From contig JBBCJX010000012.1 in assembly GCA_037189985.1 (NCBI GenBank), positions 62,001 through 126,000 of the forward strand: DNA of 64,000 nt, read 5' to 3'. Positions 28,886-37,563 of this stretch are shown in pieces (the stretch's first letter is position 1; each line of letters opens with the position of its first letter). A program made the translations under genes and the position numbers. A model generated the notes under the pieces. That model was given only the letters and a program-made list of their open reading frames with translations. It was not told the origin of the DNA and did not search any database. The stretch is from UBA2031 sp037189985 (GTDB lineage: Bacteria > Pseudomonadota > Gammaproteobacteria > Pseudomonadales > Moraxellaceae).

Positions 28886-29272
28886 ATGAATAACGACGAC
28901 GGGATACGCATCGACAAATGGCTGTGGGCCGCGCGCTTTTTCAAGACACGCTCACAAGCCAAGGAAGCCATCGAGGGTGGCAAGGTTCATTGCGAAGGGC
29001 AGCGCGTAAAAGTCAGCAAGGAAATCCGCCCTGGCATGACCTTCACCATACGGCAGGGTTTTGACGAAAAAACCGTCGTCGTGAAAGCGCTGTCAGATGT
29101 ACGCGGGCCGGCACCGGTCGCCCAGACCTTCTACGAAGAAACCGCCGACAGCATTGCCGCCAGAGAGCAGCACCAGTTGGATCGCAAGGCGCAAAATCTG
29201 GCGCACCCGGACCATAGGCCCAACAAGAAGGAAAGGCGCCAGATTCACAAGTTCAAGGACGGCTGGCAATGA
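28886..29272 (+). CDS. hslR: Ribosome-associated heat shock protein Hsp15
   Basis: Hsp15 binds free 50S subunits carrying nascent chains and helps recycle stalled ribosomes. The 128-residue product has an N-terminal S4 RNA-binding domain (IRIDKWLWAARFFKTRSQAK, then GGKVHCEGQRVKVSKEI) and a basic C-terminal tail (PNKKERRQIHKFKDGW). Co-directional with yrfG at 6 bases. It converges with the FAH-family gene 6 bases away, and no terminator is visible between them. Confidence 0.92.
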   Translation: MNNDDGIRIDKWLWAARFFKTRSQAKEAIEGGKVHCEGQRVKVSKEIRPGMTFTIRQGFDEKTVVVKALSDVRGPAPVAQTFYEETADSIAAREQHQLDRKAQNLAHPDHRPNKKERRQIHKFKDGWQ

Positions 29273-29278
29273 TTGCCG

Positions 29279-29938
29279 TCACAGCACGCGTGACTCGATG
29301 TGCAATGACGCCATTTCCAATGCAAGCACATCACCCTGCTGCAAGGCGGCCACACCTTCCGGCGTGCCTGTCATGACCACATCCCCGGGCATCAGCGTGA
29401 AGATGCTGCTGACATGCTCAAGCAATGCCAGCACAGGAGTGATCATGTCGGCACTGTTTCCCTGCTGACGCAGATGACCGTTCACCGCCAGTGAGAACCG
29501 CACTGACGTGAAGTCACCAAAACCCTCGGGGCCGATAAAAGGGGAAAGCGGTGCTGCTCCGTCGAAAGCCTTGGCGACCTCCCAAGGGTAGCCTTTCTTC
29601 TTCAAATCGTTCTGCAAGTCACGCAGGGTAAGATCAAGACCCAGTCCGACGCCGGCAATCGCCTTCAGGCAATCATCGCTTGAAGCATTACGGAGTTCAC
29701 GGCCGATCAGGATGCAGATTTCCGTTTCATGATGGCACTCGCCGCGACCGACAGGGATCGGAAAGCCATCCTGTAATGGCACAAAGGCTGCCGCAGGCTT
29801 CATGAAAAGAATGGGGGCATCCGGCACGGCATTGCCCAGCTCACGGGCATGCGCAGCATAATTCCGCCCCACGCACACCGCCTTGCCGACAGGGAGTGTG
29901 CAAGGTGAACCATCCAGAAACCGGTGCTCGTATTTCAT
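29279..29938 (-). CDS. Fumarylacetoacetate hydrolase family protein (YcgM-like)
   Basis: The 219-residue product matches the short FAH-family group that includes E. coli YcgM and FAHD1: VVCVGRNY-type start (AVCVGRNYAAHARELGNAV), ILFMKP, metal-binding HHETEICILIG, LDLTLRDLQ, and VVMTGTPEGV. Members act as acylpyruvate hydrolases or oxaloacetate tautomerases; I cannot tell which. I chose the ATG giving MKYEHRFLDGS with GGAAGG 7 bases upstream, over one 13 codons earlier. The DsbA-like isomerase gene ends 31 bases upstream, so they may be co-transcribed. Confidence 0.87.
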   Translation of the reverse strand: MKYEHRFLDGSPCTLPVGKAVCVGRNYAAHARELGNAVPDAPILFMKPAAAFVPLQDGFPIPVGRGECHHETEICILIGRELRNASSDDCLKAIAGVGLGLDLTLRDLQNDLKKKGYPWEVAKAFDGAAPLSPFIGPEGFGDFTSVRFSLAVNGHLRQQGNSADMITPVLALLEHVSSIFTLMPGDVVMTGTPEGVAALQQGDVLALEMASLHIESRVL

Positions 29939-29969
29939 GTGCTGCCTTCCCGATGCTGTAGCCATACGC

Positions 29970-30533
29970 TCAGGCATTCTTCAGGGCGTGCTCCACCAGG
30001 AAGACACGGTCCTCGCCAAAATACATGTCATCGCCAATGAAAATCGTGGGGGCTCCGAAAGCGCCACGCTGCACGGCGCTGTCGGTATTGTCCTTGAGTT
30101 TTTCTTTCACGGCCTCATCAGACGCTGCTGCCAGCAACTCCTGCGGAAGCAGCTCTGCCAGAACGGCTGTATCGGCAATGTCACGGCCCTGGCCCCAGTA
30201 GGCCTCGAACAGCTTGAGCGCCAGCGGCTTCACATCCGCCGGTGACGCCGCAGCAAGTGCGCGCATGGCGATCAGGGAGTTGGTCGGAAAAACGGAGGGA
30301 AAGGTGAAGGGTGTGTCGTAATAGGCACAAAGACGCTTGAGGTCACGGGCCATGTACTGGCCCTTGGCCGGCACGGTCAGTGGCGGTTTGTTGCCGGTCG
30401 CCTTGAAAACGCCCCCCAGGAAAAAAGGACGCCACTCCGCTTCTGCCAGCACGGCGGAACGGGCTACCTGTACGGCAGCTATATAACTGTAGGGGCTGAC
30501 CACATCAAAAAAGAACTCGACCTTTTTGCTCAT
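29970..30533 (-). CDS. 2-hydroxychromene-2-carboxylate isomerase family protein (DsbA-like fold)
   Basis: The 187-residue product has a thioredoxin-like fold of the HCCA isomerase / kappa-GST group: VEFFFDVVSPYSYIAA with the glutathione-binding Ser in place of a CxxC, WRPFFLGGVFKATGN, and the cis-Pro loop AFGAPTIFIGDDMYFG. Such enzymes isomerise aromatic-ring catabolites with glutathione, or act as general GSTs. The chosen ATG gives MSKKVEFFFD; an upstream ATG 11 codons earlier overlaps the end of the microprotein gene. With the FAH-type gene downstream, a small catabolic unit is possible. Confidence 0.85.
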   Translation of the reverse strand: MSKKVEFFFDVVSPYSYIAAVQVARSAVLAEAEWRPFFLGGVFKATGNKPPLTVPAKGQYMARDLKRLCAYYDTPFTFPSVFPTNSLIAMRALAAASPADVKPLALKLFEAYWGQGRDIADTAVLAELLPQELLAAASDEAVKEKLKDNTDSAVQRGAFGAPTIFIGDDMYFGEDRVFLVEHALKNA

Positions 30534-30558
30534 GTGCTTCTTTCTCCGATTTTTCTTG

Positions 30559-30660
30559 TCATTCATCCGGATTTTCGGGCTTCTTCCTGCGCAACAGAAT
30601 CACCAGCACGATGGTGGCCACAAAGGCCACCAGAGGAAACCAGACAACACCTTGAGGCAT
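30559..30660 (-). CDS. 33-residue single-pass membrane microprotein
   Basis: The short reading frame encodes MPQGVVWFPLVAFVATIVLV, then ILLRRKKPENPDE. It has one hydrophobic helix (residues 5-23) and a positive-then-acidic cytosolic tail, a proper type III-like topology. GGAGAAG lies 5 bases before the ATG. It sits between the D-2-hydroxyglutarate dehydrogenase and isomerase genes, and its stop codon overlaps an ATG of the isomerase frame (ATGAATGAC). I do not recognise the family. Helix, ribosome-binding site and placement together make it likely real. Confidence 0.55.
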   Translation of the reverse strand: MPQGVVWFPLVAFVATIVLVILLRRKKPENPDE

Positions 30661-30740
30661 GATGCTTCTCCGTTGCTTGCCCTGCCGTCACGGCAAGGGC
30701 TGGATGCCAACATCCCCGGCATGAACCGGAGCCTGCGGCA

Positions 30741-32138
30741 TCACAGGTCGATGAGTTTTCCGGGGTTCATCACGTTGTTGGGATCAAAGACCTGCTTCAC
30801 GGCCTTCATGTAGGCAATTTCGGCAGGCGAGCGTGTGTACTGTACATAGGGCTTCTTGGTCATGCCCACGCCATGCTCGGCGGAGACGGAACCGTTGTAT
30901 TTCTGCACCGTCTCGAACACCTGAGTATTGACTGTCTTGCACTTGGCGAAGAAGTCTTCCTTCGCCATGTCATCAGGCTTGAGGATGTTGAGGTGCAGGT
31001 TGCCGTCACCAATATGACCGAACCAGACCACGCGGAAATCCGGGTACTGCGCTGTCACGATGGCATCAATGTCGGCAATGAAGTCCGGCACGCGCTGGAT
31101 GATGACAGAGATATCGTTCTTGTAAGGCGTGTAGCGGGCGATGGTTTCAGAAATGTCCTCGCGCAGGCGCCAGAGATTCTTGGCCTGGGTTTCGTTCTGG
31201 CTCATCACGCCATCCACTACCCAACCCTGCTCCACGCAATATTCGAACAGGCCCATGGCTTCATCCGCCATGGCCTCGGACAGGGCCTCGAACTCAAGCA
31301 GCGCATAGAACGGCGTTGCCGTTTCAAAGGGGCGCGGAATGCCCTGATGTTCGGTGACGATCTGCGTTGAGAGCTCGGAGAAAAATTCAAATGCGGTGAG
31401 ATCAAGCTTCTTCTGGAAAGTCGCCAGCACATGCATGACGGAATCGAAATCCGGCGTGCCCATGACCAGCACGCGCAGGTCGCGGGGCTTGCGCTCCAGC
31501 TTCATGGTGGCCTCCACCACGAAGCCCAGCGTGCCTTCGGCACCGATGAAGAGATGACGGAAGTCGTAGCCCGTGGCGTTCTTGATCATGTCCTTGTTGA
31601 GCTCAAGGATGTCGCCCTTGCCGGTGACCACTTTCAGGCCCAGCACCCAGTTACGTGTCATGCCGTACTTGATGACCTTGATACCGCCGGCATTGGTACC
31701 GATATTGCCGCCGATCTGCGAAGAGCCGGCACTGGCGAAGTCCACGGGGTAATACAGTTCTTTTTCTTCCGCGAACTGCTGCAACTGCTCGGTGACCACG
31801 CCGGCCTGTATGCGCACCATGCGGTCTTCCGGCACGAACTCCAGGATTTTGTTCATGTAGTCAAAACTGACAACGATCTCGCCGCTGGCCGCCACTGCAC
31901 CGGCCGACAGCCCGGTACGTCCACCGGAAGGCACAAGGGCAAGCTGCTTTTCGTTGGCCAGCAGCACGATGTCGCGTACCTGCTCGATGCTGGAAGGGAA
32001 AACCACAGCAGCGGGCGCCGGTGTGTAGATTTTTGTCCAATCCAGACCCCAGGTTTTCAGGCTGTCGGCATCGGTCTTCAGGCGGTTTTCGCCCACGATG
32101 GCCGTCAGGCGGGAAAGTATTTCGGGGGCAAGGGACAT
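30741..32138 (-). CDS. FAD-linked D-2-hydroxyglutarate dehydrogenase
   Basis: The 465-residue product belongs to the FAD_binding_4 / FAD-oxidase C family (GlcD, D-lactate dehydrogenase, D2HGDH). The FAD site is VPSGGRTGLSAG and GGNIGTNAGGIKVIKYGMT; the C-terminal metal-type site is WFGHIGDGNLHLNI and SVSAEHGVGMTKK. It stands divergent from serA. In Pseudomonas this pairing is established: SerA makes D-2-hydroxyglutarate while pulling phosphoglycerate oxidation forward, and D2HGDH re-oxidises it. That context decides the call over D-lactate or glycolate oxidase. Confidence 0.85.
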   Translation of the reverse strand: MSLAPEILSRLTAIVGENRLKTDADSLKTWGLDWTKIYTPAPAAVVFPSSIEQVRDIVLLANEKQLALVPSGGRTGLSAGAVAASGEIVVSFDYMNKILEFVPEDRMVRIQAGVVTEQLQQFAEEKELYYPVDFASAGSSQIGGNIGTNAGGIKVIKYGMTRNWVLGLKVVTGKGDILELNKDMIKNATGYDFRHLFIGAEGTLGFVVEATMKLERKPRDLRVLVMGTPDFDSVMHVLATFQKKLDLTAFEFFSELSTQIVTEHQGIPRPFETATPFYALLEFEALSEAMADEAMGLFEYCVEQGWVVDGVMSQNETQAKNLWRLREDISETIARYTPYKNDISVIIQRVPDFIADIDAIVTAQYPDFRVVWFGHIGDGNLHLNILKPDDMAKEDFFAKCKTVNTQVFETVQKYNGSVSAEHGVGMTKKPYVQYTRSPAEIAYMKAVKQVFDPNNVMNPGKLIDL

Positions 32139-32317
32139 GCGGGAACTCCAGCGTCAGCGCTCCCCTCCGGGGAGGACAAAAGGCCAGCAGTGCGGAACCT
32201 CCGGGTCAAAAAGGAGGGGCCCTGGCCGCTGGCTGGCAAGGGCTGGCATGGTAGCATACGCGCCTTGTTTTTCAGGCTGGCCGGGCCTTCGGCCGCCTTT
32301 GACCTCCGGGGTAGCTC

Positions 32318-33547
32318 ATGAGCCAGTTCTCTCTCGAAAAATCCAAGATCCGCTTTTTGCTGCTGGAAGGCGTGCACAAGAACGCCCTCGACGTGCTGAG
32401 CTCCAATGGCTACACCAATATCGAATACCTCCGGACAGCGCTGGAAGAAGATGCCCTGATCGAGAAGATCAAGGATGTGCATTTCCTGGGCATACGCTCC
32501 CGTACCCAGGTCACCGAAAAAGTCCTGGAAGCGGCCAACAAGCTGATCGCCGTGGGCTGCTTCTGCATCGGCACCAACCAGGTCCGTCTCAAGGCCGCCA
32601 TGGAGAAGGGCATCCCCGTCTTCAACGCACCCTACTCCAACACCCGCTCCGTGGCGGAACTGGTGCTGGGCCAGCTCATCCTGCTGCTGCGCGGCATCCC
32701 GGAGAAGAATTTCCTGGTTCACCGTGGCGGCTGGAGCAAGTCGGCCGAGGGCTCCTGGGAAACCCGTGGCAAGACGCTGGGCATCGTCGGCTATGGCTCC
32801 ATCGGCTCGCAGCTCTCCGTGCTGGCCGAGTCCTTGGGCATGACCGTGATCTATTACGATGCCGTCACCAAGCTGCCGCTGGGCAATGCCCGTCAGGTCG
32901 GCACGCTGGATGAACTGCTGGCTACGGCGGATGTGGTCTCCCTGCACGTACCGGACGTGCCCTCGACCCGCAACATGATCCGCGCCGAACATTTTGCCCG
33001 CATGAAGAAAGGCGGCATCTTCATCAATGCCGCCCGTGGCACCTGCGTCGACATCGACGCCCTGGCCGAGGCCATCACCTCCAAGCACCTCAATGGCGCC
33101 GCCATCGACGTGTTCCCGAAAGAGCCCAAGGCCAACGACGAGATTTTCGAGTCGCCCCTGCGCGGCCTGGACAACGTGATCCTGACTCCGCATATCGGCG
33201 GCTCCACGCTGGAGGCCCAAGCCAATATCGGGCTGGAAGTGGCCGAGAAATTCGCCCGCTATTCCGATGCCGGCACCACGCTGTCTGCCGTGAATTTCCC
33301 GGAAGTCGCAATCCCCCTGCAGACTGGCAAGCATCGCCTGCTGCATATCCACAACAACATTCCCGGCGTGCTCAGCAGCATCAACCGCGTCTTCGCCGAG
33401 AACAACATCAACATCAGTGCTCAGAGCTTGATGACCAACGAAGCCATCGGCTATCTGGTAATGGACGTGGACAAGGAATACTCCGCGGTGGCCCTGGAAA
33501 AACTGCAACAGGTGGATGGCACCATCAGGACCCGTGTCCTGTACTGA
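32318..33547 (+). CDS. serA: D-3-phosphoglycerate dehydrogenase
   Basis: SerA oxidises 3-phosphoglycerate to phosphohydroxypyruvate, the first step of serine synthesis. The 409-residue product has the NAD fold GIVGYGSIGSQL, the 2-hydroxyacid dehydrogenase signature (MKKGGIFINAARGTCVDI) and the catalytic His in LTPHIGGST, then a C-terminal ACT domain (HRLLHIHNNIPGVLSSINRV) for serine feedback. The length matches the E. coli type. GGGGTAGCTC precedes the ATG. Its stop is followed by a strong palindromic terminator. Confidence 0.95.
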   Translation: MSQFSLEKSKIRFLLLEGVHKNALDVLSSNGYTNIEYLRTALEEDALIEKIKDVHFLGIRSRTQVTEKVLEAANKLIAVGCFCIGTNQVRLKAAMEKGIPVFNAPYSNTRSVAELVLGQLILLLRGIPEKNFLVHRGGWSKSAEGSWETRGKTLGIVGYGSIGSQLSVLAESLGMTVIYYDAVTKLPLGNARQVGTLDELLATADVVSLHVPDVPSTRNMIRAEHFARMKKGGIFINAARGTCVDIDALAEAITSKHLNGAAIDVFPKEPKANDEIFESPLRGLDNVILTPHIGGSTLEAQANIGLEVAEKFARYSDAGTTLSAVNFPEVAIPLQTGKHRLLHIHNNIPGVLSSINRVFAENNINISAQSLMTNEAIGYLVMDVDKEYSAVALEKLQQVDGTIRTRVLY

Positions 33548-33568
33548 TAGCATCTTTTGCAGCCCCCC

Positions 33569-33594
33569 AAAAAGCCGGCAATTGCCGGCTTTTT
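33569..33594. terminator. Rho-independent terminator after serA
   Basis: A 26-base perfect palindrome, AAAAAGCCGGCAA and its complement, followed by further T residues, starts 21 bases after the serA stop. Confidence 0.92.
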
Positions 33595-33727
33595 TGTGCA
33601 TGACACCCAGACAGGGAGCCATCAGGAGACTTTTTTGGTCCGGTGACCGGCGTTATTGTCGGAATCCGGCCTGCCCGTTCAACCATCAGGTAGCCATATC
33701 GGCTTCGCCCACCGCAGGAGAGTCCCC

Positions 33728-34177
33728 ATGCCTGGCACCATCCACCTCCACCGTGTCTTCAGCGCCCCGCCCGAACGGGTCTACCGTGCCTTCCTGGACC
33801 CGAGCGCCCTCGTCAAATGGCTACCCCCTCACGGCTTCACCGCTCAGATCCATCATCTGGACACCCGCCCCGGCGGCTCCCACCGGATGTCTTTCACCAA
33901 CTTCTCCACCGGCAGCAGTCACTCCTTCGGCGGGGAATACCTTGAACTGGTGCCCCACGAGCGGATTCGCTACACCGACCGCTTCGACGACCCGAACCTG
34001 CCGGGCACCATGCAGGTGACGGTCACTCTGAAGGCAGTCACCTGCGGCACTGAAGTGAGCATCACGCAGGAAGGCGTGCCTGACGTGATTCCGCTCGAAT
34101 CCTGCTATCTGGGCTGGCAGGATTCGCTAGCCCTGCTGGCCAGCCTGGTCAACCCGGACATTCCGGACGGCGCCTGA
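33728..34177 (+). CDS. SRPBCC / AHSA1-like START-fold protein
   Basis: The 149-residue product has the start-like fold of the AHSA1 (activator of Hsp90) and polyketide-cyclase superfamily: IHLHRVFSAPPERVYRAFLD, WLPPHGFTAQIHHLD, and the C-terminal YLGWQDSLALLASLV. The hydrophobic cavity binds small molecules or partner proteins; the target is unknown. AGGAGAG precedes the chosen ATG. The frame is open 24 codons further upstream, but that lacks a ribosome-binding site. Confidence 0.82.
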   Translation: MPGTIHLHRVFSAPPERVYRAFLDPSALVKWLPPHGFTAQIHHLDTRPGGSHRMSFTNFSTGSSHSFGGEYLELVPHERIRYTDRFDDPNLPGTMQVTVTLKAVTCGTEVSITQEGVPDVIPLESCYLGWQDSLALLASLVNPDIPDGA

Positions 34178-34343
34178 ACACTGCCTTGCTCCTGTGAAAG
34201 CTGTTACCACAGGCTTTCATAGGATTCGGCACCCCAACACAGTCAGCGCATCGACGCGCAGGCCTGCATCACGTTACGCAATCCAGCAGACAAACCCGGG
34301 TGGCTTGGTTATCTTCCTCCCACGAAAAAAAACGGAGCCCGCC

Positions 34344-34655
34344 ATGCCCCTGGATGCCATCAAGTCAATGGGCGCCAAGATGTTCCTGAACAAGCAGCTT
34401 GGCGAGTTCGGCGAAGTCAGCGACATAGACATCGACCAGAAGACTCGAGTGGCTTCGCTGCTGGTAACGCTGAAGGGGGAACCCGAGCGGGTACGCCTGG
34501 ATGTGGGCTACTGCCTGGAGAAGGATGCTTTCGTGCTGGAACATTTCCGCTGCGAGCGGGAATGGATAGAAAACGTGCTCAACCGCTTCGTGGCGGGCAA
34601 GCGCTTTGACATCACCGGCAGCGTGGCACAGACCATCATGAAGTACGTGCTCTAG
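34344..34655 (+). CDS. Conserved-looking hypothetical protein
   Basis: I do not recognise this 103-residue product. It has no signal peptide or membrane helix; a mixed alpha/beta pattern is visible (VASLLVTLKGEPERVRLDVGYCL, FVLEHFRCEREWIENVLNRF). ACGGAG lies 8 bases before the ATG giving MPLDAIKSMG. Codon use resembles its neighbours. Between the SRPBCC gene and the CsgG-like gene, with about 100 to 170 bases either side. Confidence 0.6.
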   Translation: MPLDAIKSMGAKMFLNKQLGEFGEVSDIDIDQKTRVASLLVTLKGEPERVRLDVGYCLEKDAFVLEHFRCEREWIENVLNRFVAGKRFDITGSVAQTIMKYVL

Positions 34656-34753
34656 CCAGCCCTGCCCGCTTTACACCGATCAAAACCCCTTCCAGACTTC
34701 AGGCTCCCGGTCGTCCTGCCGGGTCTGGACAATTACGGTATCCGGAGGCATCC

Positions 34754-35674
34754 ATGCGTCTCACTTCCCTGCTGCTGGCTGGCGGCCTTGCCCTTCTGGG
34801 CACCTTGTCCATGACCGCCCAGGCGGCCCGCCCGACCATTGCCGTACTGCCCTTCAGCGCAGACCGGCAGGTAGTCATCAGCAATGGCCGCTCGGTGATC
34901 TCCGGCACCATCGAAGACCAGACCTCGCTGCTCACCAACGAACTCATTCACCAGTTGGTGGCAACACGCAAGTTCGACGTGCTGGAGCGCACGCGCGTTG
35001 ATGACCTGATCAAGGAGAAACAGTTCCAGGAAAGCGATTACGCCTCACCGGAAGAGGCCGGCAAGATTGCCCGCCTGCTGGGTGCGGATTATTTCGTGCT
35101 GGGACGCATCGACGATTTTGGCGTGGAAGTGGAAAACAAGAGCATTCCCTACAGCACCCAGACCTACCAGCAGCATGAGGCAGAAATAGACCTTTACCTG
35201 CGTGTGATCGATGCCCGTAGCGGCAAGGTCGTGGCGGCCGAAAAGTTCGAGAGTGAAACCAAGGTCCGCGTGAACAAGGACAAGAAGACCCCGAACGTGG
35301 GCAAGTTGCTGGTCAGCCAGGCCGCGCAGGAAATGGTCAGCCGCATCACCAATACCGTTTACCCCGTCAAGGTGGCACGTGTGGACGGCAAGACGCTCTA
35401 CCTGAACCGTGGTGCCGACGGCAATTTCAAGGCGGGTGATCTGGTGTCGGTCTACAGCCAGGGCCAGGCCATTGTCGACAGCGATACAGGTGAAACCCTG
35501 GGCAACACCGAGAACGAGATCGCACAGGCACGCGTGAGCACTGTCGAAGCCCGCTTCACCAAGGCGGAACTGACATCGGAGGCAGCGGTGAAAGAAGGCA
35601 TGCTGATCCGCAAGCTGCCCGCCACCAAAGCCGCTGCTCCCGCAGCCGACCTGCCACCGGGACCCCGCTGGTAA
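34754..35674 (+). CDS. CsgG-family secreted protein
   Basis: The 306-residue product has a Sec signal peptide (LLLAGGLALLGTLSMTAQA) and a CsgG-like core: TIAVLPFSADRQ, a Gln/Leu-rich helix NELIHQLVATRKFDVLERTRVDDLI, and GADYFVLGRIDDFGV. CsgG proteins are outer-membrane export pores, usually lipidated; here the signal lacks a lipobox Cys, so it may remain soluble in the periplasm. The C-terminal 90 residues form a flagellar-assembly-like beta domain (KTLYLNRGADGNFKAGDLVSVY). It precedes COG3014-ycfL-lpoB genes on the same strand, whose LpoB has a related fold. Confidence 0.78.
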   Translation: MRLTSLLLAGGLALLGTLSMTAQAARPTIAVLPFSADRQVVISNGRSVISGTIEDQTSLLTNELIHQLVATRKFDVLERTRVDDLIKEKQFQESDYASPEEAGKIARLLGADYFVLGRIDDFGVEVENKSIPYSTQTYQQHEAEIDLYLRVIDARSGKVVAAEKFESETKVRVNKDKKTPNVGKLLVSQAAQEMVSRITNTVYPVKVARVDGKTLYLNRGADGNFKAGDLVSVYSQGQAIVDSDTGETLGNTENEIAQARVSTVEARFTKAELTSEAAVKEGMLIRKLPATKAAAPAADLPPGPRW

Positions 35675-35756
35675 AAACAGCCTCTTCCCCGGCATCATCA
35701 CGGCAGCCCTAGGGCCGACATATCCACACTAATGCGACAGGAAAGTCCCTAACTTC

Positions 35757-37133
35757 ATGCACCCCTCCCGCCTTGCCGGACTGTTGCTGCTGCCTCTGTT
35801 GCTGGGCGGGTGTGCCTCTTCGTCCGTGCTGTCGCCCTATCCCGGACAGGCCAGTGCCTGGCGTGCCGCACTGGATGCCGGCAATCCGCCAGCGGCCATC
35901 AGCAAGATCGGCCAGAAGACCACGGGGGGAGACGGCACGCTTTACCTGCTGGAAAGCGGCCGTATCCAGCAGCTTGCCGGCCAGGCAGCTGAAAGCCAGG
36001 CCGCTTTTGACAGTGCCATTGCGCGGTTCCAGCGCCAGGATGATCGTGCCGTGATATCGGCTTCGTCCTATGCCGCCTCCGGCGCCAGCCTCCTGACCAA
36101 CGACAATGCCCGACCCTACGAAGGACACACCTACGAACGTGTCTTCGTGCACCAGTACCAGGCCCTGAACTACCTGGCCCAGGGCAACGCCAGCGGCGCC
36201 CTGGTCGAGGTCCGGCGCGCCAATCAGGTCCAGGTAGACGCAGCCGCAAAGAAAGAGGGCAAGATCGACAGCGCCCGTTCCGACGCCGAAAACAAGGGCT
36301 TCGATGCCGAGCGCTACGACAACTACTTCAGTGCCATGGACCTGGCCGCAGGCCGCGTGAAGACAGGTTTCCAGAACGCCGCCACCTTCTATCTCTCGGG
36401 TCTGATCTACGAAGCCGCAGGCCAACCCAACGATGCCTACATCGACTACCGCAAGGCACTGGAGCTGGTCCCGGAAAATCCCTACCTGCAAAAGGATGTC
36501 GTGCGCACCGGGCTCAAGGTCGGGCTGGACGACGTGCAGAAACTGGCCAGCCAGATCGGCAAGGTGAAAACCGGCCCGGCAGCGGGCGAAGGCGAGCTGG
36601 TGATCTATCTGGAAGAAGGCTATGTACCGGCCAAGCAGCCGGTGAGCATCCCGATCTGGACCTCCAAAACCATGAATTCGGTGAGCTTCCCGCTGTATGC
36701 CGACAGCACTGCACCGCGTGCCATGGTGGTCCATGTGGATGGCAGTGCCCTTGAAACCTCGCTGCTGGTGGATACCCGCGCGCTGGCCGTCCGTACACTC
36801 AAGGATGAAGTGCCCGCGATGCTGGCCCGCGCCTTCCTGCGCCTTCTCACCAAACAGGAAATGCAACGTCAGGCCCAGAACAATGACAGCACCGGCCTCC
36901 TGGGCCTGGTCACCACGGTCTACAGTCTGGTCACCGACCAACCTGACCTGCGTTCCTGGCTGACGCTGCCCGGCAGCGGCCAGGTCCTGCGCCTGCCACT
37001 GGCCACCGGCGAACACCAGATCTCCCTGCCTGGCATGACACCTCTGGCCGTGAGCGTGCGGGCCGGACGACCAACACTTGTGCACTTGGCCGTTCTGCCC
37101 GGCAGGACTTACAGTCGGGTCTATCCGCTTTGA
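35757..37133 (+). CDS. COG3014-family lipoprotein with TPR-like repeats
   Basis: The 458-residue product has a lipobox ending in Cys19 (LLLGGCAS). The next part is helical, with TPR-like units (SGRIQQLAGQAAESQAAFDSA, SGLIYEAAGQPNDAYIDYRK); the C-terminal half is beta-rich (GEGELVIYLEEGYVPAKQPV, ending in a Val/Arg-rich strand). Proteins of this uncharacterised family are commonly encoded next to YcfL and LpoB, as here. It may assist peptidoglycan-synthase activation or envelope assembly. The start ATG is 82 bases after the CsgG-like stop. Confidence 0.78.
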   Translation: MHPSRLAGLLLLPLLLGGCASSSVLSPYPGQASAWRAALDAGNPPAAISKIGQKTTGGDGTLYLLESGRIQQLAGQAAESQAAFDSAIARFQRQDDRAVISASSYAASGASLLTNDNARPYEGHTYERVFVHQYQALNYLAQGNASGALVEVRRANQVQVDAAAKKEGKIDSARSDAENKGFDAERYDNYFSAMDLAAGRVKTGFQNAATFYLSGLIYEAAGQPNDAYIDYRKALELVPENPYLQKDVVRTGLKVGLDDVQKLASQIGKVKTGPAAGEGELVIYLEEGYVPAKQPVSIPIWTSKTMNSVSFPLYADSTAPRAMVVHVDGSALETSLLVDTRALAVRTLKDEVPAMLARAFLRLLTKQEMQRQAQNNDSTGLLGLVTTVYSLVTDQPDLRSWLTLPGSGQVLRLPLATGEHQISLPGMTPLAVSVRAGRPTLVHLAVLPGRTYSRVYPL

Positions 37134-37182
37134 ATACCCCTCCCCGGAAGCGGGAAAAACAATCAGCCATCAGGAGAGCATC

Positions 37183-37563
37183 ATGAAACGCATCCTCACT
37201 GCCGCTTTGCTGGGCAGCACGCTGGCACTGGCCGCCTGCAGCAGCTCGCCCCAGCTCATCAACTACCGTGGTGGCGATCTCAAGGGTGTCATCGAGGTGG
37301 AGAAGTCCGCCGTTGTCCTTACCGAGGGCGGCCTGCCGCAGGCCAAGGCCATCCTCAAGAATGACAGCCGCGTCACGCAGAAATTCGAATACAAGTTTGT
37401 CTGGTTCGACGAGAACGACATGCCGCTCGACGAAGACAACCGCCCCTGGCGCTCTGCCAACCTCAAGGGCAAGGACACGGTGAGCGTGGGCGGCACAGGC
37501 CCCACCGACCGCGCCAAGAAATTCCAGATCCAAGTACGCGAACCGCAAGAGGTGACGAAATAA
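37183..37563 (+). CDS. ycfL: YcfL family lipoprotein (DUF1425)
   Basis: The 126-residue product has a lipoprotein signal peptide ending in AACSSS. The mature domain has the YcfL pattern: INYRGGDLKGVIEVEKSAVV, LPQAKAILKNDS, KFEYKFVWFDENDM and a C-terminal KKFQIQVREP. Function unknown; in E. coli ycfL is next to lpoB. CAGGAGAG lies before the ATG. Its stop codon overlaps the lpoB ATG by one base (TAATG). Confidence 0.85.
   Translation: MKRILTAALLGSTLALAACSSSPQLINYRGGDLKGVIEVEKSAVVLTEGGLPQAKAILKNDSRVTQKFEYKFVWFDENDMPLDEDNRPWRSANLKGKDTVSVGGTGPTDRAKKFQIQVREPQEVTK

Noticed and set aside
32105..33622. A 505-codon open frame antisense to serA
   Set aside because: It mirrors a conserved gene codon by codon, lacks a ribosome-binding site and domains, and ends in low-complexity residues. 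It is a shadow of high-GC coding DNA.
35709..37085. A 458-codon frame antisense to the COG3014 gene
   Set aside because: No family and no start signals; the sense strand encodes a convincing lipoprotein.
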